Shown: positions 34,797 through 44,650 of the stretch, one piece after another
Numbering within the stretch: position 1 is the first letter of the stretch
Layout: each line of letters begins with the position of its first letter
Assembly: GCF_018860745.1 (NCBI RefSeq)
Contig: NZ_JAHKPY010000006.1
Span: 62,001 to 126,000 of the forward strand
Source of the DNA: Zobellia uliginosa
GTDB taxonomy: Bacteria; Bacteroidota; Bacteroidia; Flavobacteriales; Flavobacteriaceae
Direction: 5' to 3'
DNA: 64,000 bases
Program-made: the position numbers and the translations under genes
The notes under the pieces: model-generated
The model's database searches: none
Told to the model about the DNA's origin: nothing
The model's input: the letters and a program-made list of their open reading frames with translations, nothing else

Positions 34797-35621
34797 TTAC
34801 TCCCCTATTTTACCTATTTCTACGCCTTCTGAGTAAGCCACTTTAATATCATGTTTACTAAAGGCTCTTTTAATATACTTATTTGCATTGAAGGTAACTT
34901 CCCAAAAATCATCCGGCAGAACATACGGTCTAACGATCAATTGTACATTATGAGAATCAAAATCTAAGATTCCTATTTCCGTTTCCGGTTCTTGGAGTAT
35001 TTTTGGAACCTCTTTTAAAGCTTCCCTTAAGACCTCTTTAACTCTGGGAAAACTTTCCTCGTATGGCATTGTCACTTCCAACTCCAGTCTAATCATTCCT
35101 TTTTCGGAATAATTGGTCACTACAGATTCTGTAATCATGGAATTAGGGATGATTAATATTTTGTTTCCAGGAGTAAGCACATCTGTACTGAAAATACCTA
35201 TTTCAACCACTCTACCGAACTTATCTTCTACCTGAATCCAATCTGATACTTTAAACGGTTTTAGGGTAAGAATAAGAATACCCGAAGCAAAATTCCCTAA
35301 GCTTCCTTGCAAAGCCATACCCACTGCAAAGGCAGCTGCAGCCAATATTGCGAATAGACCTGTTAAATCTGCCCCAAGCACGGTTGCAATAACAAAAAGC
35401 ACCGTACCTTTTAAAAGCACACCAACTATAGATGATAAAAAAGGACGTAAGGTTTCAGAAAAACCGGTCTTTTCCAAAGCTTTCCCAACAAGCTCAACTA
35501 TTTTTTTGACAAGCTTAAAGCCAATCCACAAAATGAGACCTGCTAAGAAAATTCGCGGTACATAAAAAATTACCTTATCCGTGGCTATCTGAGCGTACTC
35601 ATTAATTTTGTCCAAATCCAT
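34797..35621 (-). CDS. MscS-family mechanosensitive channel
   Basis: A 274-residue small MscS-type channel, close to the length of E. coli MscS (286). Three helices lie in about 15-115, with the Gly/Ala-rich pore helix AVGMALQGSLGNFASGIL. The vestibule domain follows to the C-terminus. The gene is alone in its transcription unit. It is a second, distinct copy beside that at 18507, with more conventional length. Confidence 0.92.
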   Translation of the reverse strand: MDLDKINEYAQIATDKVIFYVPRIFLAGLILWIGFKLVKKIVELVGKALEKTGFSETLRPFLSSIVGVLLKGTVLFVIATVLGADLTGLFAILAAAAFAVGMALQGSLGNFASGILILTLKPFKVSDWIQVEDKFGRVVEIGIFSTDVLTPGNKILIIPNSMITESVVTNYSEKGMIRLELEVTMPYEESFPRVKEVLREALKEVPKILQEPETEIGILDFDSHNVQLIVRPYVLPDDFWEVTFNANKYIKRAFSKHDIKVAYSEGVEIGKIGE

Positions 35622-35752
35622 GAATTAAAATTAATAATTAGAGTCCACTCTCCTACAGAAAGTTCATTTTTTTATTCATTTAATATTAAAAACCTTGAAA
35701 AAACAACTATTAGAAGGATGTTTGGTGATGCTCAACACAAGAATCCGTATTA

Positions 35753-37828
35753 TTATCTTTTAAGTGAAAAATGGCTTTTAAATTCTTTCCGTTCTCCATC
35801 TTTAGTATACTCCACCTTAAACCAATAGTCATTTGAAGGAACGTTCTTCCCGTTGAAAGTGCCGTCCCAACCATTGTTTCCATTAAATTGATACATAAGC
35901 ATGCCATATTGATTGTAGATACTTACATCCGGGTCTTCCATCTCCGGAAAACCAACTATTGTCCATGTTTCATGCATACCATCTCCGTTAGGCGTAAAAA
36001 ACCTAGGATAATCTACAACAGTAAATTCTTCTGATAACACGCTACAATTGTGTATATCGGTAACATATGCAATGTGCTCTCCAGCGCTTAAGTTTTCAAA
36101 TCTATTTTCCGAAGTAAAATCCGTATTGTCTATACTGTATAGGTAGCTACCTTCACCTTCTGCAATAATATCTACCGTATTATTATCCGTAAAAGGATCC
36201 GACACGAAATTTACTTCAAACACCTCTGGTTGAGGAGAGGTAATTACAACAGTGGATAAAGGAAATTCACAACCCAATCCCCTATTATTAAGAACAACCA
36301 CGTAAACCCCTTCTTGACTTGCTGTATAAGATGCATCTGATGCACCAACGATTAAATTTTCTTGTGAGACACTTTCTTTGTACCAAGTAAAACCATACTC
36401 TGCGTTAGAAAGTCCGGTATTTAAAATTGGCAGTGGATCTATCGTTTCCCCATTTACATCTAGGCAAAGAATATATTCCTCTTCCAAATCAGATTGAAAA
36501 TCCAACCCTAGCAACTGAGCCTCAAAAGAGGTAAGCTCAAAACAACTATTACCAGAAGATATCCTACAGAAAATAGTCTGAGAAGCGGTAGTTAATTCAA
36601 AAGATTCAGGGCTTTCAATAGGATTTACAAAAGCTTCCGCGTCTTCCTTTGCCAAGTAATAAGTTACTTGATAAATAGTTGCGTCCTGCTCACCCAATAC
36701 TAATTTATCGTTCAAGGTGAGATCAATAACCTCACTAGCATTCCCATCTACATCACAGAAAATAAGGTTTTCTGGCTCTGTTGCGATAACTGGTATTGGA
36801 ATAAATTCCGCTTTCAAAGTTCCGCTGGCCACACAAGATTCCGAAAAAACCAACTCCACCCTGTATTCACCGCTATCCGTGACATCTACTACAGGCGTTC
36901 CGGACCATTCGGTAATTTCAGTATTGTCTTTAAACCATACATAATCCGTTACACCTTCTACTGTAGCATCCAAGGTTATAATCTCATCTATACAAGCAGG
37001 ATTACCACCGGCTACAGTTCTATCTTCCCCTAAATTATATCCTAATGAGAAGCTTCCCGCTTCTAAAAAAACTGCCGAATCTACCTGGGAGTCCCTATTA
37101 TCCGCAATAACCAACTTAATAGTGTAAGAGTTATTTGGCACCACTACGGATTCTGCAATCATGCTGACAGTCTGACCATGAAAGGATATTGCAGAATTTT
37201 CGCCATTGATCTTATCAAAATAAGAAAGATTACGAGGAGCACATTCTCCATCTACCCCTGCCCTAATAGTAGTTACACTAACCGGAAGTTTATTATTTGG
37301 AATTACTGCAAGGTTCGTAGAAACACCTTCTGAATCTGTCAAAATAAAAGCGAAAACATCCCCAAAAGTACATTGATAGTTTTCTTGATATTCTTCTGAT
37401 GCAAATAAAAAGTTGAAACTGATGCGATTGGTATGGGGAACAAAATCAAATTGAATATAGGACGCGTTGAAAAGAATATCCGATCCTGTTATGGTTTTCA
37501 AATCAGCATCCCCTAACCACTTATCACTTCCTGAATTATGAATATCATCATTGGGACCTTCAGCAAGCTTAGCCTGCCCAGTACTCAGGACAATACCTTC
37601 TTCATAGGCAAAGCCAGACCCATTAGATTCGAAATAACCTATACCATTCAATCCTTCCGAACTGCCCGTCTGCGCTTCATAATTACTAGTCTCTGCGCAA
37701 TTACTATTGATCAATACATCATTAACCAAATCCTCTACGGAATAATTGGTAACATCAACGCGTATCTGGGCCATAAGACCATTAAACGATAGTAGCAGTA
37801 GTAAAAAACTTAATGTTTTCATTTTCAA
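35753..37828 (-). CDS. T9SS-secreted protein with choice-of-anchor L domain
   Basis: A 691-residue secreted or surface protein. After a signal peptide (about 1-20, ending LMAQ) comes a choice-of-anchor L domain (about 25-265), with RISFNFLFASEEYQE and TFGDVFAFILTDSEG. Ig-like segments follow. The last 85 residues form a type B T9SS sorting domain, with FFTPNGDGMHETW, IYNQYGMLMY, GWDGTFNGK and LPSNDYWF-like VPSNDYWFKV. It is exported by the gliding-linked type IX system and probably stays cell-bound. Its ligand is unknown. Confidence 0.9.
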   Translation of the reverse strand: MKMKTLSFLLLLLSFNGLMAQIRVDVTNYSVEDLVNDVLINSNCAETSNYEAQTGSSEGLNGIGYFESNGSGFAYEEGIVLSTGQAKLAEGPNDDIHNSGSDKWLGDADLKTITGSDILFNASYIQFDFVPHTNRISFNFLFASEEYQENYQCTFGDVFAFILTDSEGVSTNLAVIPNNKLPVSVTTIRAGVDGECAPRNLSYFDKINGENSAISFHGQTVSMIAESVVVPNNSYTIKLVIADNRDSQVDSAVFLEAGSFSLGYNLGEDRTVAGGNPACIDEIITLDATVEGVTDYVWFKDNTEITEWSGTPVVDVTDSGEYRVELVFSESCVASGTLKAEFIPIPVIATEPENLIFCDVDGNASEVIDLTLNDKLVLGEQDATIYQVTYYLAKEDAEAFVNPIESPESFELTTASQTIFCRISSGNSCFELTSFEAQLLGLDFQSDLEEEYILCLDVNGETIDPLPILNTGLSNAEYGFTWYKESVSQENLIVGASDASYTASQEGVYVVVLNNRGLGCEFPLSTVVITSPQPEVFEVNFVSDPFTDNNTVDIIAEGEGSYLYSIDNTDFTSENRFENLSAGEHIAYVTDIHNCSVLSEEFTVVDYPRFFTPNGDGMHETWTIVGFPEMEDPDVSIYNQYGMLMYQFNGNNGWDGTFNGKNVPSNDYWFKVEYTKDGERKEFKSHFSLKR

Positions 37829-37940
37829 TAGCGTGCTTTAAGAAAGCTTGAAGAGTTAAATATAAGAAACTCTTTACAAGTTAACCGTACTTATTTTGAA
37901 ATATCAGGATAAAGAAATCCAGAAACCAAACAAGCCCATT

Positions 37941-38387
37941 TTAAAATGGGTTCTTACCAATTGGTGCGCTAGACACCACATTAGATAATATGATATGAGT
38001 CCTAGTCTCCCCATACTGGATTAGCTTATCTATAAAGCGTTCCAGGTGAAATTGATCCTTGAGAACTACCTCCATTACAATATTCTCATTACCAGTTATA
38101 CGATAGCAATTTACAACCTCTTTATACGTTTTTACAATCTCTAAAAATGGTTTGAGCTTACCCATAAAGGCCCGCAAAGTAATTATTGCTTTTAGATGAT
38201 GACCAGTCTTGGCATGAGAAACCTTAGTATTATACCCTTCTATAATGCCTAGATCTTCCATCTTCTTTATACGCTCTGCAACTGCAGGGGCAGTAAGCCC
38301 AACATGTCTGCCCATATCAGCATAAGTTTCACGTGCATTTGCCTGAAGTCGATTGAGAATTTTCCAGTTTAAATCGTCTATATTCAT
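37941..38387 (-). CDS. Lrp/AsnC-family transcriptional regulator
   Basis: A 148-residue regulator. The N-terminal helix-turn-helix (about 4-60) includes DLNWKILNRLQANARETYAD and VGLTAPAVAERIKKME. The C-terminal RAM domain (about 70-140) binds an amino acid. Family members form octamers and act as feast/famine regulators. Neighbours (T9SS protein, four-helix protein, purU) do not reveal its targets. It is transcribed divergently from the small gene at 38513. Confidence 0.92.
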   Translation of the reverse strand: MNIDDLNWKILNRLQANARETYADMGRHVGLTAPAVAERIKKMEDLGIIEGYNTKVSHAKTGHHLKAIITLRAFMGKLKPFLEIVKTYKEVVNCYRITGNENIVMEVVLKDQFHLERFIDKLIQYGETRTHIILSNVVSSAPIGKNPF

Positions 38388-38512
38388 TTTCGAGCCTAAA
38401 TTTAATAAATAGCTTGTTATCTAAAGCTAATATAACAATATACTTTTAATTCTAAAGGTAAAACTTAGAATCTGGCCGTAACTTTATTAATCCAAATTGT
38501 TAGCGAAAAAAA

Positions 38513-38926
38513 ATGTCCTATAAGAATCTTCGGGCCTTACCGGTCTACAAAAAAGCTTTAGAGCTCTGCCATATGAGCAGGGAGATTGCTTCGTATGTTT
38601 CTTTGAACAAAGACCTTATTAATCTCTATCAATCTAACAGCCACAGAGATAGCATTGCAGATTCTTTACTGACCGATGCAATTCTTATCCCAAAAAAAAT
38701 TGCATCCGCAGAAATAAGCGGTTGTCACATAGAGCGCATGAAGAGCGCTAGCTTCATAAATATTATGATCCGCAATATTAATTCTTATTGTAATGGTCTT
38801 GAGAAGGATGGCGTAAAAGAAAAAGAGTATCTAAATCTTTTAAGAAAAGAAATCAAAAGTTTTAGACGTTCCTTTAAAAAATGGAGAAGCTCTTTTCCAG
38901 ATGGTGGCGCCAACTATTTTCATTAA
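38513..38926 (+). CDS. Helical protein, possibly four-helix-bundle family
   Basis: A 137-residue, mostly helical basic protein. The start SYKNLRALPVYKKALELCHMSREI and the spacing of helices resemble the four-helix-bundle (23S rRNA intervening-sequence/Avd-like) fold, but the match is weak. It has two cysteines and no signal peptide. It is transcribed alone, 67 bases before the TTG that begins purU. Hypothetical is the safer name. Confidence 0.55.
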   Translation: MSYKNLRALPVYKKALELCHMSREIASYVSLNKDLINLYQSNSHRDSIADSLLTDAILIPKKIASAEISGCHIERMKSASFINIMIRNINSYCNGLEKDGVKEKEYLNLLRKEIKSFRRSFKKWRSSFPDGGANYFH

Positions 38927-38988
38927 GAATCCACTCTCCCATTTTGTTTTAAAATTTAGGTTATACTAAAATTGTTAGTTTAAAGTTC

Positions 38989-38996
38989 TAATTTTG
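38989..38996 (+). promoter_or_regulatory. -7 box of purU, decides the start
   Basis: TAATTTTG is an exact TAnnTTTG match. It overlaps a possible TTG start at 38994, so transcription begins downstream of that codon and the TTG at 39015 must be used. Confidence 0.55.
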
Positions 38997-39014
38997 GATT
39001 TTAAATTAAATATT

Positions 39015-39866
39015 TTGAAAACAACGATTCTTATTCATTGTCCTGATCAAGCAGGAATCATAAGTGTAACCACTAACTTTGTGCACCAATATAAAGGAAA
39101 CATTGTTTACCTTGATCAGCACGTAGACAAGGAAACGAACGTATTTTTTATGCGTTTGGATAGTGATTTCGAGAATAAAGATTTCTCTACTGAATCATTT
39201 AAAAAAGAATTCCAAACAGAACTTGCAAATAGGTATGACATGAAATGGAGCATGCATGAAGCTGGAGTAAAACCTAAGATGGCTCTGTTTGTTTCTAAAT
39301 ACAACCACTGTCTATATGATCTTTTAAGCCGGTTTAACTCTAATGAATTGGAAGTTGAAATTCCTTTTATTATAAGTAATCACATAGACCTTAAACCTAT
39401 TGCCAATCAATTTAATATCCCTTATTTTCATATTCCGGTAACCAAAGACACCAAACCCCAGGCGGAAACCAAACAATTAGCGCTTTTAAAAGAGTATAAA
39501 GTTGATTTTATTGTCTTGGCGCGATACATGCAGATTGTAAGTCCAAAAATCATAAGTAACTTCCCTAATCGTATTATTAATATCCATCACTCCTTTCTAC
39601 CGGCATTTGCTGGTGCCAAACCATACCACGCTGCCTTTAAACGTGGAGTAAAGATTATTGGAGCCACTAGTCATTACGTTACGGAAGAATTAGATGCAGG
39701 ACCTATTATTGAACAAGATGTAACTACGGTAACACATGCTCACAGTATAAAAGATTTCATTGCTAAAGGTCGCGATTTGGAGAAAATAGTCCTTTCTAGG
39801 GCTGTTAAGCTACATATTCTGAGAAAGACGATGGTCTACAACAATAAGACCGTGATTTTTTCGTAG
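39015..39866 (+). CDS. purU: Formyltetrahydrofolate deformylase
   Basis: A 283-residue enzyme that hydrolyses 10-formyl-THF to THF and formate, balancing one-carbon pools and feeding purine synthesis by PurT. The N-terminal ACT domain (about 2-80) opens KTTILIHCPDQAG. The formyltransferase-like catalytic domain follows, with INIHHSFLPAFAGAKPY (His-Asn site) and EELDAGPIIEQDV (Asp). The start is TTG 39015: the start at 38994 lies in the promoter. Usual length is about 280. Confidence 0.93.
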   Translation: MKTTILIHCPDQAGIISVTTNFVHQYKGNIVYLDQHVDKETNVFFMRLDSDFENKDFSTESFKKEFQTELANRYDMKWSMHEAGVKPKMALFVSKYNHCLYDLLSRFNSNELEVEIPFIISNHIDLKPIANQFNIPYFHIPVTKDTKPQAETKQLALLKEYKVDFIVLARYMQIVSPKIISNFPNRIINIHHSFLPAFAGAKPYHAAFKRGVKIIGATSHYVTEELDAGPIIEQDVTTVTHAHSIKDFIAKGRDLEKIVLSRAVKLHILRKTMVYNNKTVIFS

Positions 39867-39973
39867 TATATTTTGAAAGTACAGAAATAATCAAGTTCTA
39901 TTCTTAATGCGTAGTAAAGTACTAGGCTACTAAGGACTATTATTTCCTTCTTTATCCATTTTAAAAAAAAGCT

Positions 39974-40678
39974 ATGAAAAAACTGGTTATCTTATTTCTT
40001 GCACTGAACTTAAGCTCATGCCATGAACTACAACAAGTTGTTAATCAATTACCCCAAGGCAATGTTGCATTAGGCAACGACCAAATTGCGGCAGGCCTTA
40101 GAGAAGCATTGGACAAAGGAATTCAAAGTCAGGTAAGTAAACTTACCAAAGAAGACGGATTTCTAAAAAATGAAGCGGTAAAAATACTTTTGCCCGAAGA
40201 GCTTCAGAAAGTAGACAAGACCCTACGCGATGTTGGACTCGGTAGTTTGGCTGATGAAGGTCTTAAAGTTTTAAACCGGGCTGCTGAAGATGCGGTAGGT
40301 GAAGCCACTCCAATTTTTGTAGATGCCGTGAAAGGAATTACGTTTAGCGATGCAAAGAACATTTTATTAGGAAGCGATAATGCTGCCACTCAATATTTAA
40401 CCTCAGCTACACAAACACAACTTTATGCAAAATTCAATCCGGTGATCAAGAATTCTTTCAGTAAAGTTGGTGCCGATAAGATATGGAGCAATCTTATCAC
40501 TAAATACAATAACATACCACTAACCAAAAATGTAAATCCTGACTTAACGGATTATGTTACCCAAGAAGCACTTAGTGGTGTTTACACAATGATAGCTGTT
40601 GAAGAAAAGGAAATTAGAAACAATGCCAGCTCTAGAACCACTGACCTTTTGAGACAAGTTTTTAGCTTACAGGATTAA
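39974..40678 (+). CDS. DUF4197 lipoprotein
   Basis: A 234-residue lipoprotein. The signal peptide ends LSSC (about Cys16). The DUF4197 domain fills the rest, with AAGLREALDKGIQSQV, DVGLGSLADEGLKVLNRAAEDA, and TDYVTQEALSGVYTMIAVEE near the end. The family is alpha-helical, found in Proteobacteria and Bacteroidota, with no known function. It is transcribed alone, followed by a terminator after 160 bases. Confidence 0.88.
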   Translation: MKKLVILFLALNLSSCHELQQVVNQLPQGNVALGNDQIAAGLREALDKGIQSQVSKLTKEDGFLKNEAVKILLPEELQKVDKTLRDVGLGSLADEGLKVLNRAAEDAVGEATPIFVDAVKGITFSDAKNILLGSDNAATQYLTSATQTQLYAKFNPVIKNSFSKVGADKIWSNLITKYNNIPLTKNVNPDLTDYVTQEALSGVYTMIAVEEKEIRNNASSRTTDLLRQVFSLQD

Positions 40679-40806
40679 AAATAAATTTTTCCTATCAACC
40701 TTACAATAACTTGAAAATTAACACGTTAAATTTATAAGTGGTCTTTATGGACTGCCAATCTCCAAGACTTTGTCAATCACATAAAATTAGAGATTGTAAC
40801 ACTGAA

Positions 40807-40835
40807 TTTTTTGAGTTAGTAATTTTTGAGTTAGT
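40807..40835 (+). repeat. 13-bp tandem repeat before a terminator
   Basis: TTTTTGAGTTAGT occurs at 40808-40820 and again at 40823-40835, 15 bases apart. It probably reflects a slippage duplication in non-coding DNA. Confidence 0.7.
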
Positions 40836-40842
40836 TAGTTTA

Positions 40843-40869
40843 AAACCGGTGGGAGCACCGGTTTTTTTT
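40843..40869 (+). terminator. Terminator after the DUF4197 gene
   Basis: Perfect 9-bp stem AAACCGGTG / CACCGGTTT with a GGAG loop, followed by T5 and more. It lies 165 bases past the stop codon, so the 3' UTR would be long, or a short unannotated transcript ends here. Confidence 0.9.
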
Positions 40870-40944
40870 GTATCTAAATCCGCGATATTCTTAAGATATG
40901 ACTGCAAAGATGCTTGCTAACTGCCGCTTAAACATTAAAGGGTT

Positions 40945-41733
40945 TTAACCTCTATCTACATCAGCAACAAAATCTATTACAAAGCGATTGAAAAGTTGAG
41001 GCTGTTCTACGTTCACCACATGACCACAATGCTCAATAGTTAATAAACTTGATTGTGATTGCTTTTGAACCATTTTCTTTACAGAAGGAAGAAATAGATA
41101 ATCCTCTCCACCCATAACATATAACGTAGGAATATCAATATCTCCCGCTCTAAAGAAACGCAAAAGTTTATTTATTTGGGATCCCATTTTATACCATCTC
41201 ACAAACTCCTTTTGATACATACGTTTGGCCTCACGTACAAAAAGCAATCTAGACTCTTTATGGTTTCCATCTGGCATAATCGCAAAAGTAAACAGCTTAT
41301 ACAACCATATGTAAGGCACCAAAGATTTAAAAAGACCGCCAAAGCCCATTAAAATTCTAAAACGCATATCTAACCGAATAATAGCACCACCCAAAACCAT
41401 ACTCTCTACACGGTTCGGATATTTTTCAGCTAAATTTCTGATTAATACGGTCCCTAGGGAAATACCGATAAAATGTGATTTTTTAATTTTAAGAAAATCT
41501 AGAACCTCCAGGATATCTTCCGTGATATAATCAAAAGTATATTTATCATCAAAGGCATCCTTTAAGCCAGGTTGAGAGTCTCCATGTCCCCTGAGATCCA
41601 ATAATAATATATTGAAATGCTTCTTAAACTCTCTTAGTTGTTTAAACCAAATAGAAGAACTCCCTCCTGCTCCATGCACGAAGGTGACCCAAGAATCTGA
41701 TTCTTGATGTAAGTATGTTACGTAATTCAGCAA
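40945..41733 (-). CDS. Alpha/beta hydrolase
   Basis: A 262-residue cytoplasmic alpha/beta hydrolase. Oxyanion region VTFVHGAGGSSSIW, nucleophile elbow GISLGT (Ser about 96), a likely Asp in LYVMGGEDYLFLP and His in IEHCGHVVNVEQP complete a catalytic triad. The TTG 41733 start gives the full fold; no upstream ATG fits. The substrate is unknown. It stands alone. Confidence 0.85.
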   Translation of the reverse strand: MLNYVTYLHQESDSWVTFVHGAGGSSSIWFKQLREFKKHFNILLLDLRGHGDSQPGLKDAFDDKYTFDYITEDILEVLDFLKIKKSHFIGISLGTVLIRNLAEKYPNRVESMVLGGAIIRLDMRFRILMGFGGLFKSLVPYIWLYKLFTFAIMPDGNHKESRLLFVREAKRMYQKEFVRWYKMGSQINKLLRFFRAGDIDIPTLYVMGGEDYLFLPSVKKMVQKQSQSSLLTIEHCGHVVNVEQPQLFNRFVIDFVADVDRG

Positions 41734-42090
41734 AGTGTTCTCTCGTTTTCTCCCATTTGGAAACCTTGCAATGTATTAAATCTTTTGATTCAATTTAATA
41801 TTAAATGAAAAATATAGTTCACAAAGTAGCCAGAAAGCGAAAAATTCAATAAAAATCAAGAAAAGCTAAGAATCTGATTCACAACTGTCTTCGGTGCCTG
41901 ACCGAGATTGTTAATATCTTATCATTTTAACGTAAAACACTTTACATGACCTGCAAGAAAAAAAGAGTTATTAACATGTCTTAAAGGAGATTCGCAAGCA
42001 TTGCATTGAGTAACTGTTAATAAATCATCAATTCATCTTAATTTTTGCTATCTACAGCGAATATAGAGATCCAAAGATGATTTCCGTGCG
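41734..42090. other. Gene-free gap, about 360 bases
   Basis: No coding frame longer than a dozen residues is convincing. It separates two divergent genes and so must hold the promoter of the alpha/beta hydrolase. A short imperfect hairpin (CTTCGGT-gcctg-ACCGAGA, near 41888-41906) was seen and is too weak to call. Confidence 0.4.
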
Positions 42091-42098
42091 TATATTTG
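42091..42098 (+). promoter_or_regulatory. -7 box of the 65-residue protein
   Basis: TATATTTG is an exact TAnnTTTG match, 19 bases before ATG 42118. Confidence 0.55.
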
Positions 42099-42117
42099 TT
42101 GTAAAGGATTTATAATT

Positions 42118-42315
42118 ATGGATAATCAGTATTGCAAAGTAGGAACAGTTACTCCAATCACTTCTAACAGAAACGTGATTTCCCTTTTAGAGTATCAGTA
42201 TCAAACCTTTTTGAACAAAGCTAGTGACATGAAATATACCGATGCTAAATTGGTGGAATTTTTTGAGCAAAAAGCTGAGAAGATTCAAAGAGTTTTGGAT
42301 AATATGATGAACTAG
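42118..42315 (+). CDS. Small soluble hypothetical protein (65 aa)
   Basis: A 65-residue, charged, probably helical protein: a short N-terminal loop (MDNQYCKVGTVTPITSNR) followed by an amphipathic helical hairpin (about 20-64) ending QKAEKIQRVLDNMMN. No domain was recognised and there is no signal peptide. It has its own exact -7 box and ends against the pyrF stop, which supports a real gene. A regulatory or adaptor role is only a guess. Confidence 0.65.
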   Translation: MDNQYCKVGTVTPITSNRNVISLLEYQYQTFLNKASDMKYTDAKLVEFFEQKAEKIQRVLDNMMN

Positions 42316-42328
42316 TTTTTTTCGGAAA

Positions 42329-43138
42329 CTACAAAAATTCGGCCATTTGACTTTGTAGCTCTAAAGTCTTATGTCTTGCTGCGTCCGCAAAATCCGTATT
42401 TGTTGAGGCATAAATTATACCTCTAGAAGAATTTATAAGAAGGCCTACGTTTTCGTTCATTCCGTTTTCACAAACATCCTTTAAACTTCCTCCTTGCGCA
42501 CCTACACCGGGCACCAGTAAAAAACTTTCAGGAATAATTTTTCGAATGTCTTTGAAGTACTCTGCCTTAGTTGCACCCACAACGTACATTAAGTTTTTAG
42601 AGTTACTATACGTTTTTGAGGTTTCCAGTACGGTTTTGTACAGTTCTTTACCTTCTATTAATTTCGTCTGAAAATCAAAAGCACCAACGTTAGATGTTAG
42701 GGCCAAGAGTATGGTATGCTTATTCTTAAAGGCTAGGAAAGGTTCTACAGAATCCTTGCCCATGTAAGGAGCAATAGTAATGGAATCAAATTCCAGATCT
42801 TCAAAAAAAGCTTTTGCATAACGTGTAGAAGTATTTCCTATATCACCCCTTTTCGCGTCTGCAATGGTAAATATCTCCGGATAGTTAGCATTAATATATT
42901 TGATGGTTTTTTCAAGAGAATGCCAGCCTTTAATTCCATACGCTTCATAAAAAGCAATATTAGGCTTATAGGATACACAAATATCATGTGTAGCATCTAT
43001 TATAGCTTTATTGAATGCAAAAATTGGATCTTCCACCTTGAGTAAATGAGGCGGTATTTTCTGTAGATCGGTATCTAAACCAATACATAAAAACGACTTT
43101 TTCTTTCTAATCTGGGCAACTAATTGTTCAGTAGTCAT
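42329..43138 (-). CDS. pyrF: Orotidine 5'-phosphate decarboxylase
   Basis: A 269-residue enzyme making UMP from OMP, the last step of pyrimidine synthesis. It is the type 2 form. The catalytic Lys is in [19 protein letters not shown], with [12 protein letters not shown] for phosphate binding and [11 protein letters not shown] at the end. It is 47 bases downstream of prfA on the same strand, so they may be co-transcribed. No terminator was seen. Confidence 0.95.
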   Translation of the reverse strand: MTTEQLVAQIRKKKSFLCIGLDTDLQKIPPHLLKVEDPIFAFNKAIIDATHDICVSYKPNIAFYEAYGIKGWHSLEKTIKYINANYPEIFTIADAKRGDIGNTSTRYAKAFFEDLEFDSITIAPYMGKDSVEPFLAFKNKHTILLALTSNVGAFDFQTKLIEGKELYKTVLETSKTYSNSKNLMYVVGATKAEYFKDIRKIIPESFLLVPGVGAQGGSLKDVCENGMNENVGLLINSSRGIIYASTNTDFADAARHKTLELQSQMAEFL

Positions 43139-43185
43139 AGAGACGCTACAGCTATAGTGTTATGGTTTCCAATAAAATTTAAACA

Positions 43186-44262
43186 TTAAAAAATCTCGGA
43201 AGCTTCTTTTAGTTTTTCGGTATTCTCTACAAAACTTAATTCATCAATTATTTTCTGAATATCCCCATCTATTATGTTTTGCAAATCGTAAAGCGTTAAT
43301 CCAATACGGTGATCTGTTACACGGCCTTGCGGATAATTGTATGTTCTAATCTTAGCCGATCGGTCACCGCTACTTACCTGAGAGTTACGTTTGGCCGCAT
43401 CCTCTTCTTGTTTTTTGGCAAGTTCAAGATCATATAGACGCGAACGCAACACTCTAAAAGCCTTATCCTTGTTCTTATGCTGTGATTTTTGATCCTGGCA
43501 CTGCGCCACCAATCCTGTTGGAATGTGAGTAAGACGCACCGCAGAGTAAGTCGTATTCACCGACTGACCACCTGGGCCAGAAGAACAGAAAAAATCTATC
43601 CGGACATCTTTGGGTTCAATCTGAACATCAAAATCTTCCGCTTCAGGAAGTACCATTACCGTTGCAGCACTGGTATGAACCCTTCCTTGTGTTTCTGTCT
43701 GTGGAACACGTTGCACGCGGTGTACACCCGCCTCAAACTTAAGCGTTCCGTAAACATCTTTCCCAGTAACTTCAAATTGGATTTCTTTGTAACCGCCACT
43801 GGTGCCTTCACTTAAATCTATAACGTTGGTCTTCCAGCCCTTGCTCTCGCAATACTTGGTATACATACGGAATAGATCTCCTGCAAAAATACTAGCTTCA
43901 TCACCTCCGGTTCCTGCTCTAATTTCAACCACGACGTCTTTGGCGTCTTCTGGGTCTTTAGGTATAAGCATTAATTTAATTTCCTCTTCTAATTCCGGTA
44001 AACCTCCTTTAGCCTCATCTAATTGCATTTTGGCCATTTCAACCATCTCTGCATCACTCCCGTCCGCAATAATCTCCTCTGCTTCTTGAATATTATTAAG
44101 CAACTCAATGTATTGCTCACGCTTAGCTACAAGCTCCTTCAAATCGGAATATTCCTTGGTTAATCCTACATAGCGCTTTTGATCCGAAATAATATCCGGC
44201 TGAATAATAAGGTCGGAAACCTCATCAAAACGCTGCTTAACTATATTGAGTTTATCTATCAT
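43186..44262 (-). CDS. prfA: Peptide chain release factor 1
   Basis: A 358-residue factor that reads UAA and UAG and triggers peptide release. The codon-reading tripeptide, PAT in E. coli, is Pro-Gln-Thr here (187-189 in [10 protein letters not shown]), as far as I recall normal in Bacteroidota. The catalytic GGQ is at 231-233 in [10 protein letters not shown]. Length matches RF1. It is upstream of pyrF and divergent from the membrane protein gene at 44321. Confidence 0.95.
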   Translation of the reverse strand: MIDKLNIVKQRFDEVSDLIIQPDIISDQKRYVGLTKEYSDLKELVAKREQYIELLNNIQEAEEIIADGSDAEMVEMAKMQLDEAKGGLPELEEEIKLMLIPKDPEDAKDVVVEIRAGTGGDEASIFAGDLFRMYTKYCESKGWKTNVIDLSEGTSGGYKEIQFEVTGKDVYGTLKFEAGVHRVQRVPQTETQGRVHTSAATVMVLPEAEDFDVQIEPKDVRIDFFCSSGPGGQSVNTTYSAVRLTHIPTGLVAQCQDQKSQHKNKDKAFRVLRSRLYDLELAKKQEEDAAKRNSQVSSGDRSAKIRTYNYPQGRVTDHRIGLTLYDLQNIIDGDIQKIIDELSFVENTEKLKEASEIF

Positions 44263-44320
44263 TATCTTGCATCACTTGTATTGCGAATTTACGACAAATT
44301 TGTACATTTATTGATATACC

Positions 44321-44650
44321 TTGGTTTTGATAAAAAGCTTATTTCATCTACGCACCTATCATATAGTCTTTCTATTCTACCGTTCTTTGTTAGTTTTTTC
44401 TACTGCAATAACCCTGCTTCAGTATGTATTACTTAGGTCTTCAGGCTCAACCGGAATGGCAATAAAAATCCTGACATCCAAGTTTTTTTTGATTCTTTTA
44501 TACTTTGCTTTTACATTTATAGGCCCAACAAATAAAAAACTGGTGTTCTATAAAAATTTTGGGATTTCCACTATTCGATTATTTTTTATCTGTTTTGTTA
44601 TGGATGCTATTCTTTCCATAATTACCGTTCAAATCCTCAATCTATTTTGA
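44321..44650 (+). CDS. Small membrane protein of an ABC micro-operon
   Basis: A 109-residue, very hydrophobic protein with about three helices (about 18-42, 51-68, 82-107) and no recognised domain. It begins with TTG 44321 (MVLIKSLFHLRTYH), the first start that keeps all helices. Its TGA overlaps the TTG start of the next gene by 4 bases (TTGA), showing translational coupling to an ABC ATPase. It is therefore a likely membrane partner, but it is far shorter than normal ABC permeases. Confidence 0.65.
   Translation: MVLIKSLFHLRTYHIVFLFYRSLLVFSTAITLLQYVLLRSSGSTGMAIKILTSKFFLILLYFAFTFIGPTNKKLVFYKNFGISTIRLFFICFVMDAILSIITVQILNLF

Noticed and set aside
40738-40920. 60-residue plus-strand frame across a terminator
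   Set aside because: It runs through the strong hairpin at 40843-40869 and has no family-like sequence.
41888-41906. Imperfect hairpin in the 360-base gap
   Set aside because: Short stem with mismatches and no T run; not a convincing terminator or RNA gene.
44179-44436. 85-residue frame overlapping the 5' end of the prfA region
   Set aside because: It overlaps the start of prfA on the other strand and the membrane protein gene, with no recognisable sequence.
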